From contig NZ_SJZI01000043.1 of the NCBI RefSeq assembly GCF_004337505.1, positions 1 to 64,000 of the forward strand: a DNA stretch of 64,000 nucleotides. The letters run 5' to 3'. Both the position numbers and the translations under genes were made by a program. This document shows positions 43,793-51,217 of this stretch, piece after piece (within the stretch, counting starts at the first letter, position 1; every line of letters begins with the position of its first letter). Under the pieces are notes generated by a model that was not told the DNA's origin, searched no databases, and saw nothing but the letters and a program-made list of their open reading frames with translations. Origin of the DNA: Flaviaestuariibacter flavus. GTDB taxonomy: Bacteria; Bacteroidota; Bacteroidia; Chitinophagales; Chitinophagaceae.

Positions 43793-44581
43793 ATGGTTCA
43801 AGCCTACAATTTTCTCGGCAGCTGGCAGTTGTTTCCCGAGAAAGGAACATACGAAACGGGTGCGCGACCTCGGAGCGGCTACTATAAGATCGAAAGCCCG
43901 GAAGGGAAACGCGAACTGGTGATCACGCATAGCTGGGTGACGCTCGAAAACGAGGCATTTACATCCACCTATGCCGTCGTTGCCGACGGTGAGCTGCATC
44001 CCTTTTCCGACGCGGCACTGGCCGATTCGGCGCAGGTAGAGCTGGTAGACGCCATCACCTTCGAACTGCATTTTTACCGCTCCGGGCAGGTGGTGCTCCA
44101 CATTGTGCACGAGATCCAGCCGAACGGCTACCTGAAGCTGATGATACAAGGTTTTGGTACGGATGGCGCGGCATATACCAATATCGAGATCTTTCACCGG
44201 CAGATGAGCGTGCTGCCTTATTCGGCATCCGTATCGGGTGCTGTGGTGAAGCCAACTGAAGAAGGCGTGATCCGCCATAAGGCGCTTACGGCGATGGAAG
44301 AGCAGACCAATATGCAGCTGGAACAGATCCGGAAGCAGATCGAGCTGCTGGCGCTGCAGGCCCAGGAAATCCACAAGCGTAAGGAGCTCTCGCTGCTGAT
44401 CTACAGCGCGAAGGTTTCCTTCAAGCCCGAGATCGGGCAGGTGTACTACCTTTATGAAAAGCCGGACGGCAGCCACCTTATTTCGATGGTGTCGCCGAAA
44501 GAATGGGGCCCTGCGATGCCGTATAAAAGCTGCGTCGCCACCGTGCAGCTGCTGGCTGACCACACCTGGAAGGAGTTGTGA
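43793..44581 (+). CDS. DUF2452-like protein with N-terminal lipocalin-like region
   Basis: 262 residues, no signal peptide. The C-terminal third looks like the DUF2452 family: MEEQTNMQLEQIRKQIELLALQAQEIHKRKELS, a helical stretch, then FKPEIGQVYYLYEKPDGSHLISMVSPKEWG. The N-terminal ~140 residues read as a beta-rich module (YNFLGSWQLFPEKGTYETGARPRSGYYKIE, VTLENEAFTSTYAVVADGELHPF) of lipocalin-like appearance. Function unknown. Box TACTTTCG (43780-43787) ends five bases before the ATG. It sits between hisF and pdxJ. Confidence 0.7.
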   Translation: MVQAYNFLGSWQLFPEKGTYETGARPRSGYYKIESPEGKRELVITHSWVTLENEAFTSTYAVVADGELHPFSDAALADSAQVELVDAITFELHFYRSGQVVLHIVHEIQPNGYLKLMIQGFGTDGAAYTNIEIFHRQMSVLPYSASVSGAVVKPTEEGVIRHKALTAMEEQTNMQLEQIRKQIELLALQAQEIHKRKELSLLIYSAKVSFKPEIGQVYYLYEKPDGSHLISMVSPKEWGPAMPYKSCVATVQLLADHTWKEL

Positions 44582-44626
44582 GAATATCTTATATCGAATA
44601 ACGAATTGCGAATAACGAATATCGAA
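44581..44626. repeat. Iterated GAATATC/GAATAACGAAT repeat before pdxJ
   Basis: Degenerate units of the ATTCGTT family fill the whole gap between the DUF2452-like gene and pdxJ, ending at its start codon. Confidence 0.7.
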
Positions 44627-45343
44627 ATGACAAAGCTTTCAGTCAATATCAATAAGATCGCGACGCTGCGCAACAGCCGCGGGGGCAACAATCCGGACGT
44701 GGTTCAGGCCGCCATCGATGTACAGGAATTCGGCGCCGACGGCGTTACGGTGCACCCGCGTCCCGACGAACGTCATATCCGCTACGCCGATGTGCGCGCC
44801 ATCAAGCCGATCATCACCACGGAGTTCAACATCGAGGGCAACTCCCGCGAGCAGAAGTTCGTAGACCTCGTACTGGAAGTGAAGCCCCACCAGGTAACGC
44901 TCGTGCCCGACGAACTCGGACAGCTTACGTCCGACCACGGCTGGGATACGGTGAAGCACCGCGACTATCTCCGCGAGATCATTTCCGTATTTAAGAAAGA
45001 AGGGATCCGGGTGTCGATTTTTGTAGACCCCGTCATCGCGATGGTGGAAGGGGCCGCGGAAACCGGGACCGACCGCATTGAACTCTACACCGAAGGCTAT
45101 GCGCGCGGTTATGCAAGTGACCGCCAGGCGGCGGTAGCCGACTATGTAAGTGCGGCGCGGCGTGCAACCGAGCTCGGGCTCGGCATCAATGCCGGCCACG
45201 ACCTGGATCGCACCAATCTTGCTTTTCTGAAAGCCTCCATCCCGCAGCTCGACGAGGTGAGCATCGGTCATGCGCTGATCGCAGACGCGCTTTACCTTGG
45301 GCTGGAGAATACGATACAACTGTATAAGCGACAGCTTGCCTGA
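44627..45343 (+). CDS. pdxJ: Pyridoxine 5'-phosphate synthase
   Basis: 238 residues from ATG 44627 (TTG at 44606 lies within a repeat and is not credible). Condenses 3-amino-2-oxopropyl phosphate with deoxyxylulose 5-phosphate to give pyridoxine phosphate. Seen: LSVNINKIATLRNSRGGNNPDVVQAA, GVTVHPRPDERHIRYADV with the catalytic His, FNIEGNS, VTLVPDELGQLTSDHGWD, VSIFVDPV, IELYTEGYA and GLGINAGHDLDRTNL, and EVSIGHALIADALYLG. A strong terminator follows. Confidence 0.96.
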   Translation: MTKLSVNINKIATLRNSRGGNNPDVVQAAIDVQEFGADGVTVHPRPDERHIRYADVRAIKPIITTEFNIEGNSREQKFVDLVLEVKPHQVTLVPDELGQLTSDHGWDTVKHRDYLREIISVFKKEGIRVSIFVDPVIAMVEGAAETGTDRIELYTEGYARGYASDRQAAVADYVSAARRATELGLGINAGHDLDRTNLAFLKASIPQLDEVSIGHALIADALYLGLENTIQLYKRQLA

Positions 45344-45356
45344 TGGTTTGATTTAA

Positions 45357-45389
45357 TTGAAAAGCCCCGCAGATCGCGGGGCTTTTCAA
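45357..45389. terminator. Bidirectional terminator after pdxJ
   Basis: Perfect 14-bp stem TTGAAAAGCCCCGC (45357-45370) with GCGGGGCTTTTCAA (45376-45389), loop AGATC, shared with the convergent MBL gene. Confidence 0.85.
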
Positions 45390-45395
45390 TTATCA

Positions 45396-46421
45396 TCAGC
45401 TATTCAGCTTATCATCCAGGAAGGCCATCCATTTTTTCTTTTCATGGTTACGCCGCACGGCATACACCGTAAGGGCGATGGCCAGTGCGCCGACACCGAT
45501 CAGTGCCATGAGGTTGGCATTAGTGCGCTCCGGCGGCACGTAGGTTACACCCGTTTCGTTGGTCAGCGCGGGCTCGTGCACGTAACGGCCGTCTTCGGGC
45601 ATGGCAATTTCCCAGAACTGGCGGGTGAGCTTGTTGAGTGCCTTGCGGGCCTCGGCGCCGTACATGGTCTGCCCGTGGCCGGACGCGATCACCTGCGGCT
45701 GCAGCTCCGCCAGCAGGCGCACCGAGCGGGCCGATGCGCCCCAGTCGATGGTGAAGTAGCGCGGCGGGCCTTGCAGCTCTTTCTTCTGCGTCATCACCGA
45801 AAAGGCCGAATTCTGGTTGGTGGTGGTCAGCGCATCACCGGCGATGAGCACGCCATCGTGCTCGCGGTAGAGGCTGATATGTCCCGGGGCGTGGCCGGGT
45901 GTATGCAGCCAGCGCCATTCGGGCATCCCCGGGATGGAGCCGTCCTCATCGAGAAATTGCAGGTGGTCTTCAGCGTTAATGGGGCCACGGGGAAACATAA
46001 ACGACATCAGCGACATCAGTCCGCCGCCGACGCTGGGATCAGCCGGGGGATATTTCGAGCGCCCCGTCAGGTAGGGGGCCTCCAGGCGGTGGCAATATAC
46101 CGGTACGCCCCACTCGCGGGCCAGCTCCAGCAGCGAGCCAACGTGGTCGAAATGGCCGTGGGTCAGGACGATAGCCGAGGGACGGCTGTTGCGCCCGCCG
46201 AAAACGCTGCCCACGAGCGCGCGGATTTTCTCCGCCGAGCTCTTCAGCCCGGCATCCACCAGGATCCAGTTATTGGTGCCGCCCGAGTTCTGAACGGCAA
46301 AGCAGTTCACGAATTTGTCCTTCACCCGCCACACGCCCGGCGCTACCACGAATTGGTTTTTACCGATCTCGTGCTCCGCGGTTGCCGTGACCGTGCGGTT
46401 TTGTATCGAGGCTCTGTTCAT
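45396..46421 (-). CDS. MBL-fold metallo-hydrolase with C-terminal membrane helix
   Basis: 341 residues from ATG 46421; the open frame extends far upstream but runs antisense to the divergent gene. Metallo-beta-lactamase fold: NNWILVDAGL, the zinc motif THGHFDHVGS, HTPGHAPGHIS with further ligands, GDALTTTN, and VIASGHGQTMYG. A C-terminal segment (NLMALIGVGALAIALTVYAV) looks like a membrane anchor followed by a short basic tail. Such hydrolases range from glyoxalase II-like to lactonases; no substrate can be assigned. Divergent from the small secreted protein at 46521. Confidence 0.85.
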   Translation of the reverse strand: MNRASIQNRTVTATAEHEIGKNQFVVAPGVWRVKDKFVNCFAVQNSGGTNNWILVDAGLKSSAEKIRALVGSVFGGRNSRPSAIVLTHGHFDHVGSLLELAREWGVPVYCHRLEAPYLTGRSKYPPADPSVGGGLMSLMSFMFPRGPINAEDHLQFLDEDGSIPGMPEWRWLHTPGHAPGHISLYREHDGVLIAGDALTTTNQNSAFSVMTQKKELQGPPRYFTIDWGASARSVRLLAELQPQVIASGHGQTMYGAEARKALNKLTRQFWEIAMPEDGRYVHEPALTNETGVTYVPPERTNANLMALIGVGALAIALTVYAVRRNHEKKKWMAFLDDKLNS

Positions 46422-46520
46422 ACGATTGTTTTGCTGTACCGGCACAAATAACATACCACTGGCCGGAAGCCGCTTTGGCAGCCTCTTTGTGCCCAGAAAG
46501 GGAATAAAATCCGAAAGAAT

Positions 46521-46856
46521 ATGAAGCGATGGATCTGGGTTGCCGGCCTGCTGCTCTGCAGTGCCGCCGGCGTTTCTGCCCAAAGTACGGGAGCGGGCAA
46601 TGCTTCGCGCAAAAAGGCCGCTGTATCGGCTACAGGAAACAGGGCTTCCTTGCATAAAACGCCGGAGAAAAGAGTAGAGCGTTATAAAAAAGTTTCGGAA
46701 AAGGTTGTGGCGCAGCCGGAGCCCCTGCAGGAAGATAAAATCTACGACTGGAAAGACGGGCAGAGCGCAACGCCAACCGGCCACGAGGCGGCTCCCGTTA
46801 ACGGTCAGGGTTATAGGGCCCCGCGTAAGGATAGCCTCCGGCGCGAACGCCGGTAG
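46521..46856 (+). CDS. Small secreted basic protein, unknown
   Basis: 111 residues: a signal peptide (MKRWIWVAGLLLCSAAGVSAQ) followed by a hydrophilic, strongly basic, low-complexity chain (NASRKKAAVSATGNRASLHKTPEKRVERYKKVSEKVV... RRERR) with no predicted fold. I recognise no family. A purine-rich AAAGAAT just before the ATG may aid initiation. Likely periplasmic or surface-exposed and possibly disordered. Confidence 0.6.
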   Translation: MKRWIWVAGLLLCSAAGVSAQSTGAGNASRKKAAVSATGNRASLHKTPEKRVERYKKVSEKVVAQPEPLQEDKIYDWKDGQSATPTGHEAAPVNGQGYRAPRKDSLRRERR

Positions 46857-46967
46857 TTCCCGTTTGCAAGTAGGGCACGACAGCTTCGATCTGGAGAAAG
46901 AAGCTTGCCGTGCCCTTTTACCTGATCGCTTGCCCGATCATCAGAAAAATAGCTATTGGCCGCCTGC

Positions 46968-47846
46968 TTATGGCGCTGCAAACTCGAACAGCTGCCCGGG
47001 TGTTTTGCCATTGCCTTCCGAACTGATGAAAAGCGTTCCGTCGGGGGCAAAGCAAAGTCCCTCGGGCTGCGGCATCCGTGCGTTGGAAATCGGCGTGAAC
47101 CATTTCAATTCTCCGTCGCGGCCGAAGCAGGCGAGCCCTTTGATGCCGGCCGATCCGAGCACATAGATCTCTTTTGTTTTCGGATGCACCGCGATGGCGG
47201 AAGGGTTGAAACTGCCTTTTCCGCCACCCATTTTTGCCATGGCCTCCGGACCGATCTCCAGGAAAGGCTCGGGCAGGAGCTTTCCGGTTCTCGGGTCGAA
47301 CGAGTAGATAGCGCGTTCTTCGTGCGATTTTTTCATTTTCTTTTTCTTTCCCAGCCGGTCCTTTTCGGCCAGCAACAGGTTGCCGCTTACCGGGTCAAAG
47401 CAGATGCCCTCCACATTGAGGCCGTCGGGCAGGCCACTGGGCAATTCGCGGGCGGTTGCCTGCTTATCCCAGCCGTCAATCTCGATCAATTCGCCGTTGC
47501 TGCGCAACGTATAGGCGGTTGGCCCCACAAGGGTTACGTCTTCGATGTCGAGTTTACCGGAGGCGCTGACGGTGATGGGCGTTTTGCGGGACACGGCCGC
47601 ACCTTGCGACAGGTCGAGCACATACAGGTTGCGGGTGGCGTCTTCAATCGCCAGCAGTTGCCGGTCGTTGATCCAGCTGATCCCGGATATCTCCAGCAGC
47701 TCATCCGCCAGGCGCCAGCTTTTTAGCGGTTGGTCGAGGCGATAGGCCGGCTTCTCCAGCGCCAATGTATGCTTTCCAGGAGCCGGCTTGCCCGAACAGG
47801 AAACAATTGCCAGCGTCAGTGTCAGTATTGAAACTATACTTCTCAT
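46968..47846 (-). CDS. SdiA-regulated/YjiK-like beta-propeller lipoprotein
   Basis: 292 residues from ATG 47846. Signal with lipobox (LTLTLAIVSC). The mature part reads as a SdiA-regulated-family propeller: LEISGISWINDRQLLAIEDATRNLYVLDL, LDIEDVTLVGPTAYTLRSNGELIEID, LNVEGICFDPVSGNLLLAEKD, GSFNPSAIAVHPKTKEIYVLG, QPEGLCFAPDGTLFISSEGN. Repeated E-G-I/L-C and blade strands suggest a sugar-nonreducing or phytase-like propeller; the biological role is unknown. A Lys-rich insert (GKKKKMKKSHEE) lies mid-protein. The TlpA-like gene is upstream on the same strand, but a terminator intervenes. Confidence 0.78.
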   Translation of the reverse strand: MRSIVSILTLTLAIVSCSGKPAPGKHTLALEKPAYRLDQPLKSWRLADELLEISGISWINDRQLLAIEDATRNLYVLDLSQGAAVSRKTPITVSASGKLDIEDVTLVGPTAYTLRSNGELIEIDGWDKQATARELPSGLPDGLNVEGICFDPVSGNLLLAEKDRLGKKKKMKKSHEERAIYSFDPRTGKLLPEPFLEIGPEAMAKMGGGKGSFNPSAIAVHPKTKEIYVLGSAGIKGLACFGRDGELKWFTPISNARMPQPEGLCFAPDGTLFISSEGNGKTPGQLFEFAAP

Positions 47847-47874
47847 AGCCACCTTTCCCGCAAGCACCATTCCA

Positions 47875-47910
47875 TTAAAAAACCTGTCCGTGGGGACAGG
47901 TTAAAATTTT
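47875..47910. terminator. Intrinsic terminator after the TlpA-like gene
   Basis: Stem AACCTGTCC (47881-47889) with GGACAGGTT (47894-47902), A run on the left (T run on the minus strand) and a long T run on the right. It could act in both directions. Confidence 0.8.
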
Positions 47911-47929
47911 TTTTTAAAGCCATTGAATG

Positions 47930-49075
47930 CTAGTTGCAGCCAAGCAGCTCGCAAAGCTTTGCTTCCAGTTCGGCGCCACGCAGGTTCTTGCCCACGATCT
48001 TTCCGTTGGGGTCGATCAGGAAGTTTTGCGGAATGCCGGTAACATGGTACAGCTGTGCCACGGCATTGCTCCATTGCTGGAGGTCGCTTACATGGGTCCA
48101 GGTAAGGTTATCGGCTTTGATGGCTTTCATCCAGGCCTCTTTCTGCTGGTCAAGCGATACGCCCAGGACGGTGAAGTTCTTCTTCCTGAACTTTTCAAAC
48201 GCTTTTACCACGTTGGGGTTCTCGAGGCGGCAGGGACGGCACCAGGAGGCCCAGAAGTCGAGCAGCACGTACTTGCCGCGCAGCGATGACAGGCTTACCG
48301 GCGTGCCGGTGGTGTCGGCCTGGGAGAAGTCCACCGCATCGGAGCCGATGGCGCCCACCAGCTGTGACTGGATATACCCGGAAAGGCTTCTGCCGACATT
48401 GGAATTCTGGATAGCCGCATCAAGTAACTTGAAGCGGTCGTTCAATTGTACCGGGTTGTCGAACAACGATGCAGTATATCCGAGTACGAAGGGAGAAACG
48501 TAGGAGTTGCGCTTGTTCGTGATAAAGCGGTCGATCTCGGTATTGAGTAGCGCCTTTACCGAGTCGAAAGATTTAATGGCGCGGGCGCGCTGCTCGGGGC
48601 TGGCGGCCGTGTTGGCAGCGGTTGCGTACTGGTTGATGCCGCCGAGGAGGGGCGTAAACACCTGCTGGAACTCGATAAAGTCAACCTGCGACTGGGAGCC
48701 TTCTACTTTCAGCTCGCTGAGATTCGGTGTGGTCGTCTCGGTTTTGACCACGGTTTTGCCGGTTTTTTCCTTATCCTTTACGGTCAGGGCTTTGCCGGAG
48801 CTGAGGCGTATCGTCGAATTTTCAACGTAGAGGTACATCGGCGCATTGTTGCCAATGGTAAGCGAACTGAGCATTGGTTCGGGGAGCTCGCCGTTCAGCT
48901 CGAAGCTACCCTTGCTGCTGCGGGCGGTGGCCAGCACGGCATTGGTTTGCGGGTGGGTGAGGCGGATCTCGGTGCTGTCTTTCAGACCGTCGATATTCCC
49001 TTTGATCTGGAAGCCCTTTTGTGCCCAGGCGCCGGCGGGGAGCAGCAACAGCAGCAGGTTTGCGATTTTTTTCAT
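47930..49075 (-). CDS. TlpA-like thioredoxin with DUF4369 domain
   Basis: 381 residues, signal peptide MKKIANLLLLLLPAGAWAQ. Residues about 20-115 form the DUF4369 beta-rich domain (FQIKGNIDGLKDSTEIRLTHPQTNAVLATARSSKGSFELNGEL). The last ~140 are an AhpC/TSA-Redoxin/TlpA thioredoxin with the active site WASWCRPCRLENPNV and cis-Pro GIPQNFLIDPNGKIVGKNL. A helical linker separates the domains. Predicted to be a periplasmic thiol-disulfide oxidoreductase. It starts 2 nt after the hisIE stop on the same strand, so the two are probably cotranscribed. Confidence 0.9.
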   Translation of the reverse strand: MKKIANLLLLLLPAGAWAQKGFQIKGNIDGLKDSTEIRLTHPQTNAVLATARSSKGSFELNGELPEPMLSSLTIGNNAPMYLYVENSTIRLSSGKALTVKDKEKTGKTVVKTETTTPNLSELKVEGSQSQVDFIEFQQVFTPLLGGINQYATAANTAASPEQRARAIKSFDSVKALLNTEIDRFITNKRNSYVSPFVLGYTASLFDNPVQLNDRFKLLDAAIQNSNVGRSLSGYIQSQLVGAIGSDAVDFSQADTTGTPVSLSSLRGKYVLLDFWASWCRPCRLENPNVVKAFEKFRKKNFTVLGVSLDQQKEAWMKAIKADNLTWTHVSDLQQWSNAVAQLYHVTGIPQNFLIDPNGKIVGKNLRGAELEAKLCELLGCN

Positions 49076-49077
49076 GG

Positions 49078-49692
49078 TTATTTCGGCTGGTGGCGAGTCT
49101 GGAGTACGGCCACTACGTCAGCTAAGGTACAATCCTTTGCCTGCAAAAGCAGCAGGTAGTGGAAAAGCAGGTCGGCGGCCTCGCCCAAAAATAACTCCCT
49201 GTTAACGTCCTTGGCTTCGATCACGAGCTCCACCGCTTCTTCGCCCACTTTCTGGGCCACTTTGTTGATGCCGCGCGCCATCAGCTTCTTGACGTAGGAG
49301 CTCTCGTCGGTGCCGTTGCGGCGCAGCTCGATGATGTGTTCGAGGTAATAGAGGAAGTCAGCCGGGCTGTTTTTTTCCGTAAAGCAGGTGTCCGCTCCCG
49401 TATGACAAACCGGGCCCGCAGGGATGGCTTTGATCAGCAGGGTGTCGGAGTCGCAGTCCACGAGGATCTGCTTCAGGCGCAGGTTATTGCCACTTTCTTC
49501 ACCCTTCGTCCAAAGGCGGCCTTTCGACCGGCTGAAGAAAGTAACGAGGCCGGTGCGCTCGGTATGCTGCAGGGCTTCTTCATTCATAAAGCCCAGCATG
49601 AGTACTTTTTGCGTGGTGAAGTCCTGGACAATAGCGGGAATAAGCCCGTCGGCGTACTTGGAGAAGTCGAGTTTTTCGAGTGCGGTGGTCAT
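49078..49692 (-). CDS. hisIE: Bifunctional PRA-CH cyclohydrolase/PRA-PH pyrophosphatase
   Basis: 204 residues. HisI half (about 1-105): LDFSKYADGLIPAIVQDFTTQKVLMLGFMNEEAL, FFSRSKGRLWTKGEESGN, VDCDSDTLLIKAIPAGPVCHTGADTCF with zinc-binding Cys/His. HisE half (about 110-204): DFLYYLEHIIELRRNG, YVKKLMARGINKVAQKVGEEAVELVIEAK, EAADLLFHYLLLL. It catalyses steps two and three of histidine synthesis, separate from and opposite to hisHAF 6 kb away. A box TACCTTTA ends five bases before the ATG, predicting a leaderless mRNA. Confidence 0.96.
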   Translation of the reverse strand: MTTALEKLDFSKYADGLIPAIVQDFTTQKVLMLGFMNEEALQHTERTGLVTFFSRSKGRLWTKGEESGNNLRLKQILVDCDSDTLLIKAIPAGPVCHTGADTCFTEKNSPADFLYYLEHIIELRRNGTDESSYVKKLMARGINKVAQKVGEEAVELVIEAKDVNRELFLGEAADLLFHYLLLLQAKDCTLADVVAVLQTRHQPK

Positions 49693-49697
49693 CGCGG

Positions 49698-49705
49698 TAA
49701 AGGTA
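49698..49705 (-). promoter_or_regulatory. hisIE: -7-like box abutting hisIE
   Basis: Minus-strand TACCTTTA, one mismatch to TAnnTTTG, five bases (CCGCG) before the ATG. The pattern TTTACCGC plus ATG recurs at bshC and the EamA gene. Confidence 0.4.
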
Positions 49706-49713
49706 GGATGGGA

Positions 49714-49747
49714 ATCTGTAGATCTCGGATGTCGGATGTCTGATCAA
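49714..49747. repeat. Iterated CGGATGTCGGATGTCTGAT repeat
   Basis: Three to four units of the GATGTC family seen at 40412 and 55369, in the gap between hisIE and an acetyltransferase gene. Confidence 0.6.
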
Positions 49748-49764
49748 TATTTTGCCACAACGGC

Positions 49765-50280
49765 TCAAAGCTGCTTCCGCAGCCACTTGAAAAACAGCGG
49801 CTGCTTCGGCTTCCCGAAGCGCGGGTCGTCGGGGAAGGGTTCTTCCTTGCCGGTAACCGCATAGCCGTGGCGCTGGTACCATTCGAGCAGCTCGGTGCGC
49901 ACGGAGATGACCGTCATCACGATGCCGGTGCAGCCCGACTGGAGCGCGTGCCCTTCGGCAGCCTGGAGCAGCTTTTTCCCGACGCCGCCGCCCTGGGCCT
50001 CGGGGTCTACTGACAGCATACCGAGGTAGAGGTCCGAGCCTTTTTTCTCGAGGTACACGCAGCCGCGGAGCGCGGAGCTATCGTCCAGCCATTTCAACAG
50101 GGTCGCATCGGGGTGCTGCAGCTTTTCGGTGAGCTCGCTTTCATCGGTTCGCTGTTCGCCTTCGATGAGGTCGGCCTCATGGGTCCATCCGGCACGGGCC
50201 GCATTGCCGCGGTAGGCGCGGTTGAGCAGCTGGATCAGGTCGGGAATATCCTGTGCGGTGGCGGGCTTGATGAAAGGCAT
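49765..50280 (-). CDS. GNAT-family N-acetyltransferase
   Basis: 171 residues from ATG 50280. Acetyl-CoA-dependent transferase: IKPATAQDIPDLIQLLNRAYRG opening, CVYLEKKGSDLYLGMLSVDPEAQGGGVGKKLLQAAEGHALQSGCTGIVMTVI (motif A with the pyrophosphate loop QGGGVGK), ELLEWYQRHGYAV (motif B). The substrate is unknown. A near-consensus TTACTTTG box lies 15 nt upstream. Downstream of a small membrane-protein gene on the same strand, with a terminator between. Confidence 0.88.
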   Translation of the reverse strand: MPFIKPATAQDIPDLIQLLNRAYRGNAARAGWTHEADLIEGEQRTDESELTEKLQHPDATLLKWLDDSSALRGCVYLEKKGSDLYLGMLSVDPEAQGGGVGKKLLQAAEGHALQSGCTGIVMTVISVRTELLEWYQRHGYAVTGKEEPFPDDPRFGKPKQPLFFKWLRKQL

Positions 50281-50322
50281 GTGCTCGTTTTGCTGCAAAG
50301 TAACGGCGACAGGGGCATGAAA

Positions 50323-50340
50323 AAGCCCTCCGGGGAGGGC
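50323..50340 (-). terminator. Terminator of the 46-aa membrane-protein gene
   Basis: GC-rich stem GCCCTCC/GGAGGGC (50324-50340) with a two-base loop, followed on the minus strand by five T residues. Its presence supports the short gene just upstream. Confidence 0.7.
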
Positions 50341-50363
50341 GCTCAATAAGTTTGCGTGCCTGC

Positions 50364-50504
50364 TCAGGCGTAGCTGTTCAGCAGGATATAAAAGCTGACT
50401 CCCCAAAAGGCCAGGAAGATCAGGATCATCATGATTGTGGTACCGAGATGAAAACCTTCATGAGACTCATTCACCGCATTCATTTGTTTCAGCACTTGTT
50501 TCAT
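50364..50504 (-). CDS. Single-pass 46-aa membrane protein
   Basis: 46 residues from ATG 50504: MKQVLKQMNAVNESHEGFHLG, then one hydrophobic helix (TTIMMILIFLAFWGVSFYILL) and NSYA. The longer open frame to 50591 has no credible content. Orientation, composition and a terminator 25 nt after the stop make a real microprotein likely. Such proteins often associate with respiratory complexes, but nothing here shows that. No family recognised. Confidence 0.55.
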   Translation of the reverse strand: MKQVLKQMNAVNESHEGFHLGTTIMMILIFLAFWGVSFYILLNSYA

Positions 50505-50678
50505 AACGTAGGTTTTTATTGCGCTTATCGCTCTTTGTATAAGAGGAAAAACGTGCCAATCGGTGATGTGCGGGCTGGGGCAGGTTTTCATATCGGGTCG
50601 GTTTGGTCAATTGGGGAAGCGGAACCACAGTCGACAAGATACTGCGCCATGGCCGCGTTTGCAATAGGGCCCGACCCC

Positions 50679-50686
50679 TAATTTTA
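50679..50686 (+). promoter_or_regulatory. -7-like box abutting the DUF4268 gene
   Basis: TAATTTTA (one mismatch) with TTTG 17 nt upstream (50658-50661), ending four bases before ATG 50691. Confidence 0.5.
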
Positions 50687-50690
50687 GCCC

Positions 50691-51152
50691 ATGTATTCAC
50701 GCAAGGAAGCCTCCGAATTGCGCCAGGCCTTCTGGACTGCCTTCGGGCAGTACATGGGCCCGGTACCGGGCGCGGAAGGGGAGAAGGTGAACTGGGTTAA
50801 TTACAAAACGGGAGAAAAGGGGATTGCCTTCCGGATGGATGCCGACAAGCGGACTGCCTCCGTCGGCATCGTGCTCTCGCACAAGGATGCCGGCCTGCGA
50901 CAGTTATACTTCGAACAGTTTCAGCAACTCAAATCCGCCTTCGACGCGGCAGTGGGCGAGGAGTGGGACTGGCTTCCGGAAGCCTACGACGACTGGGGCG
51001 CACCTGTAAGCAAGATCACCTTCAGTCGCGAAGGCCTCAATATTTTCCGTAAAGAAGACTGGCCGGAGCTGATTTCCTTTTTCAAAACACGCATCGTGGC
51101 GCTGGATGCCTTCTGGAGTGAGGTGAAGTATTTCTTTGAGGCGCTGCGTTAA
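50691..51152 (+). CDS. DUF4268 domain protein
   Basis: 153 residues, soluble. The pattern LRQAFWTAFGQYMG near the N-terminus, NWVNYKTGEKGIAFRMDADKRTASVGIVLSH, and a C-terminal EDWPELISFFKTRIVALDAFWSEVKYFFEAL match DUF4268. That domain also occurs fused to nucleases in some restriction or DNA-repair proteins; here it is free-standing and occupies the whole protein. Function unknown. It has its own promoter-like box at 50679-50686 with a TTTG at -33. Confidence 0.8.
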   Translation: MYSRKEASELRQAFWTAFGQYMGPVPGAEGEKVNWVNYKTGEKGIAFRMDADKRTASVGIVLSHKDAGLRQLYFEQFQQLKSAFDAAVGEEWDWLPEAYDDWGAPVSKITFSREGLNIFRKEDWPELISFFKTRIVALDAFWSEVKYFFEALR

Positions 51153-51155
51153 TAG

Positions 51156-51187
51156 TTGGGTACGAGGTGCCGTGGTTAATATCTTTG
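51156..51187 (+). promoter_or_regulatory. Promoter of the tandem secreted-protein genes
   Basis: TTG (51156-51158), 21 nt, TATCTTTG (51180-51187, exact). Transcription would start about 25 nt before ATG 51218. Confidence 0.6.
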
Positions 51188-51217
51188 ACAGACGTCAACC
51201 GAAACCAACAAGGCTTT

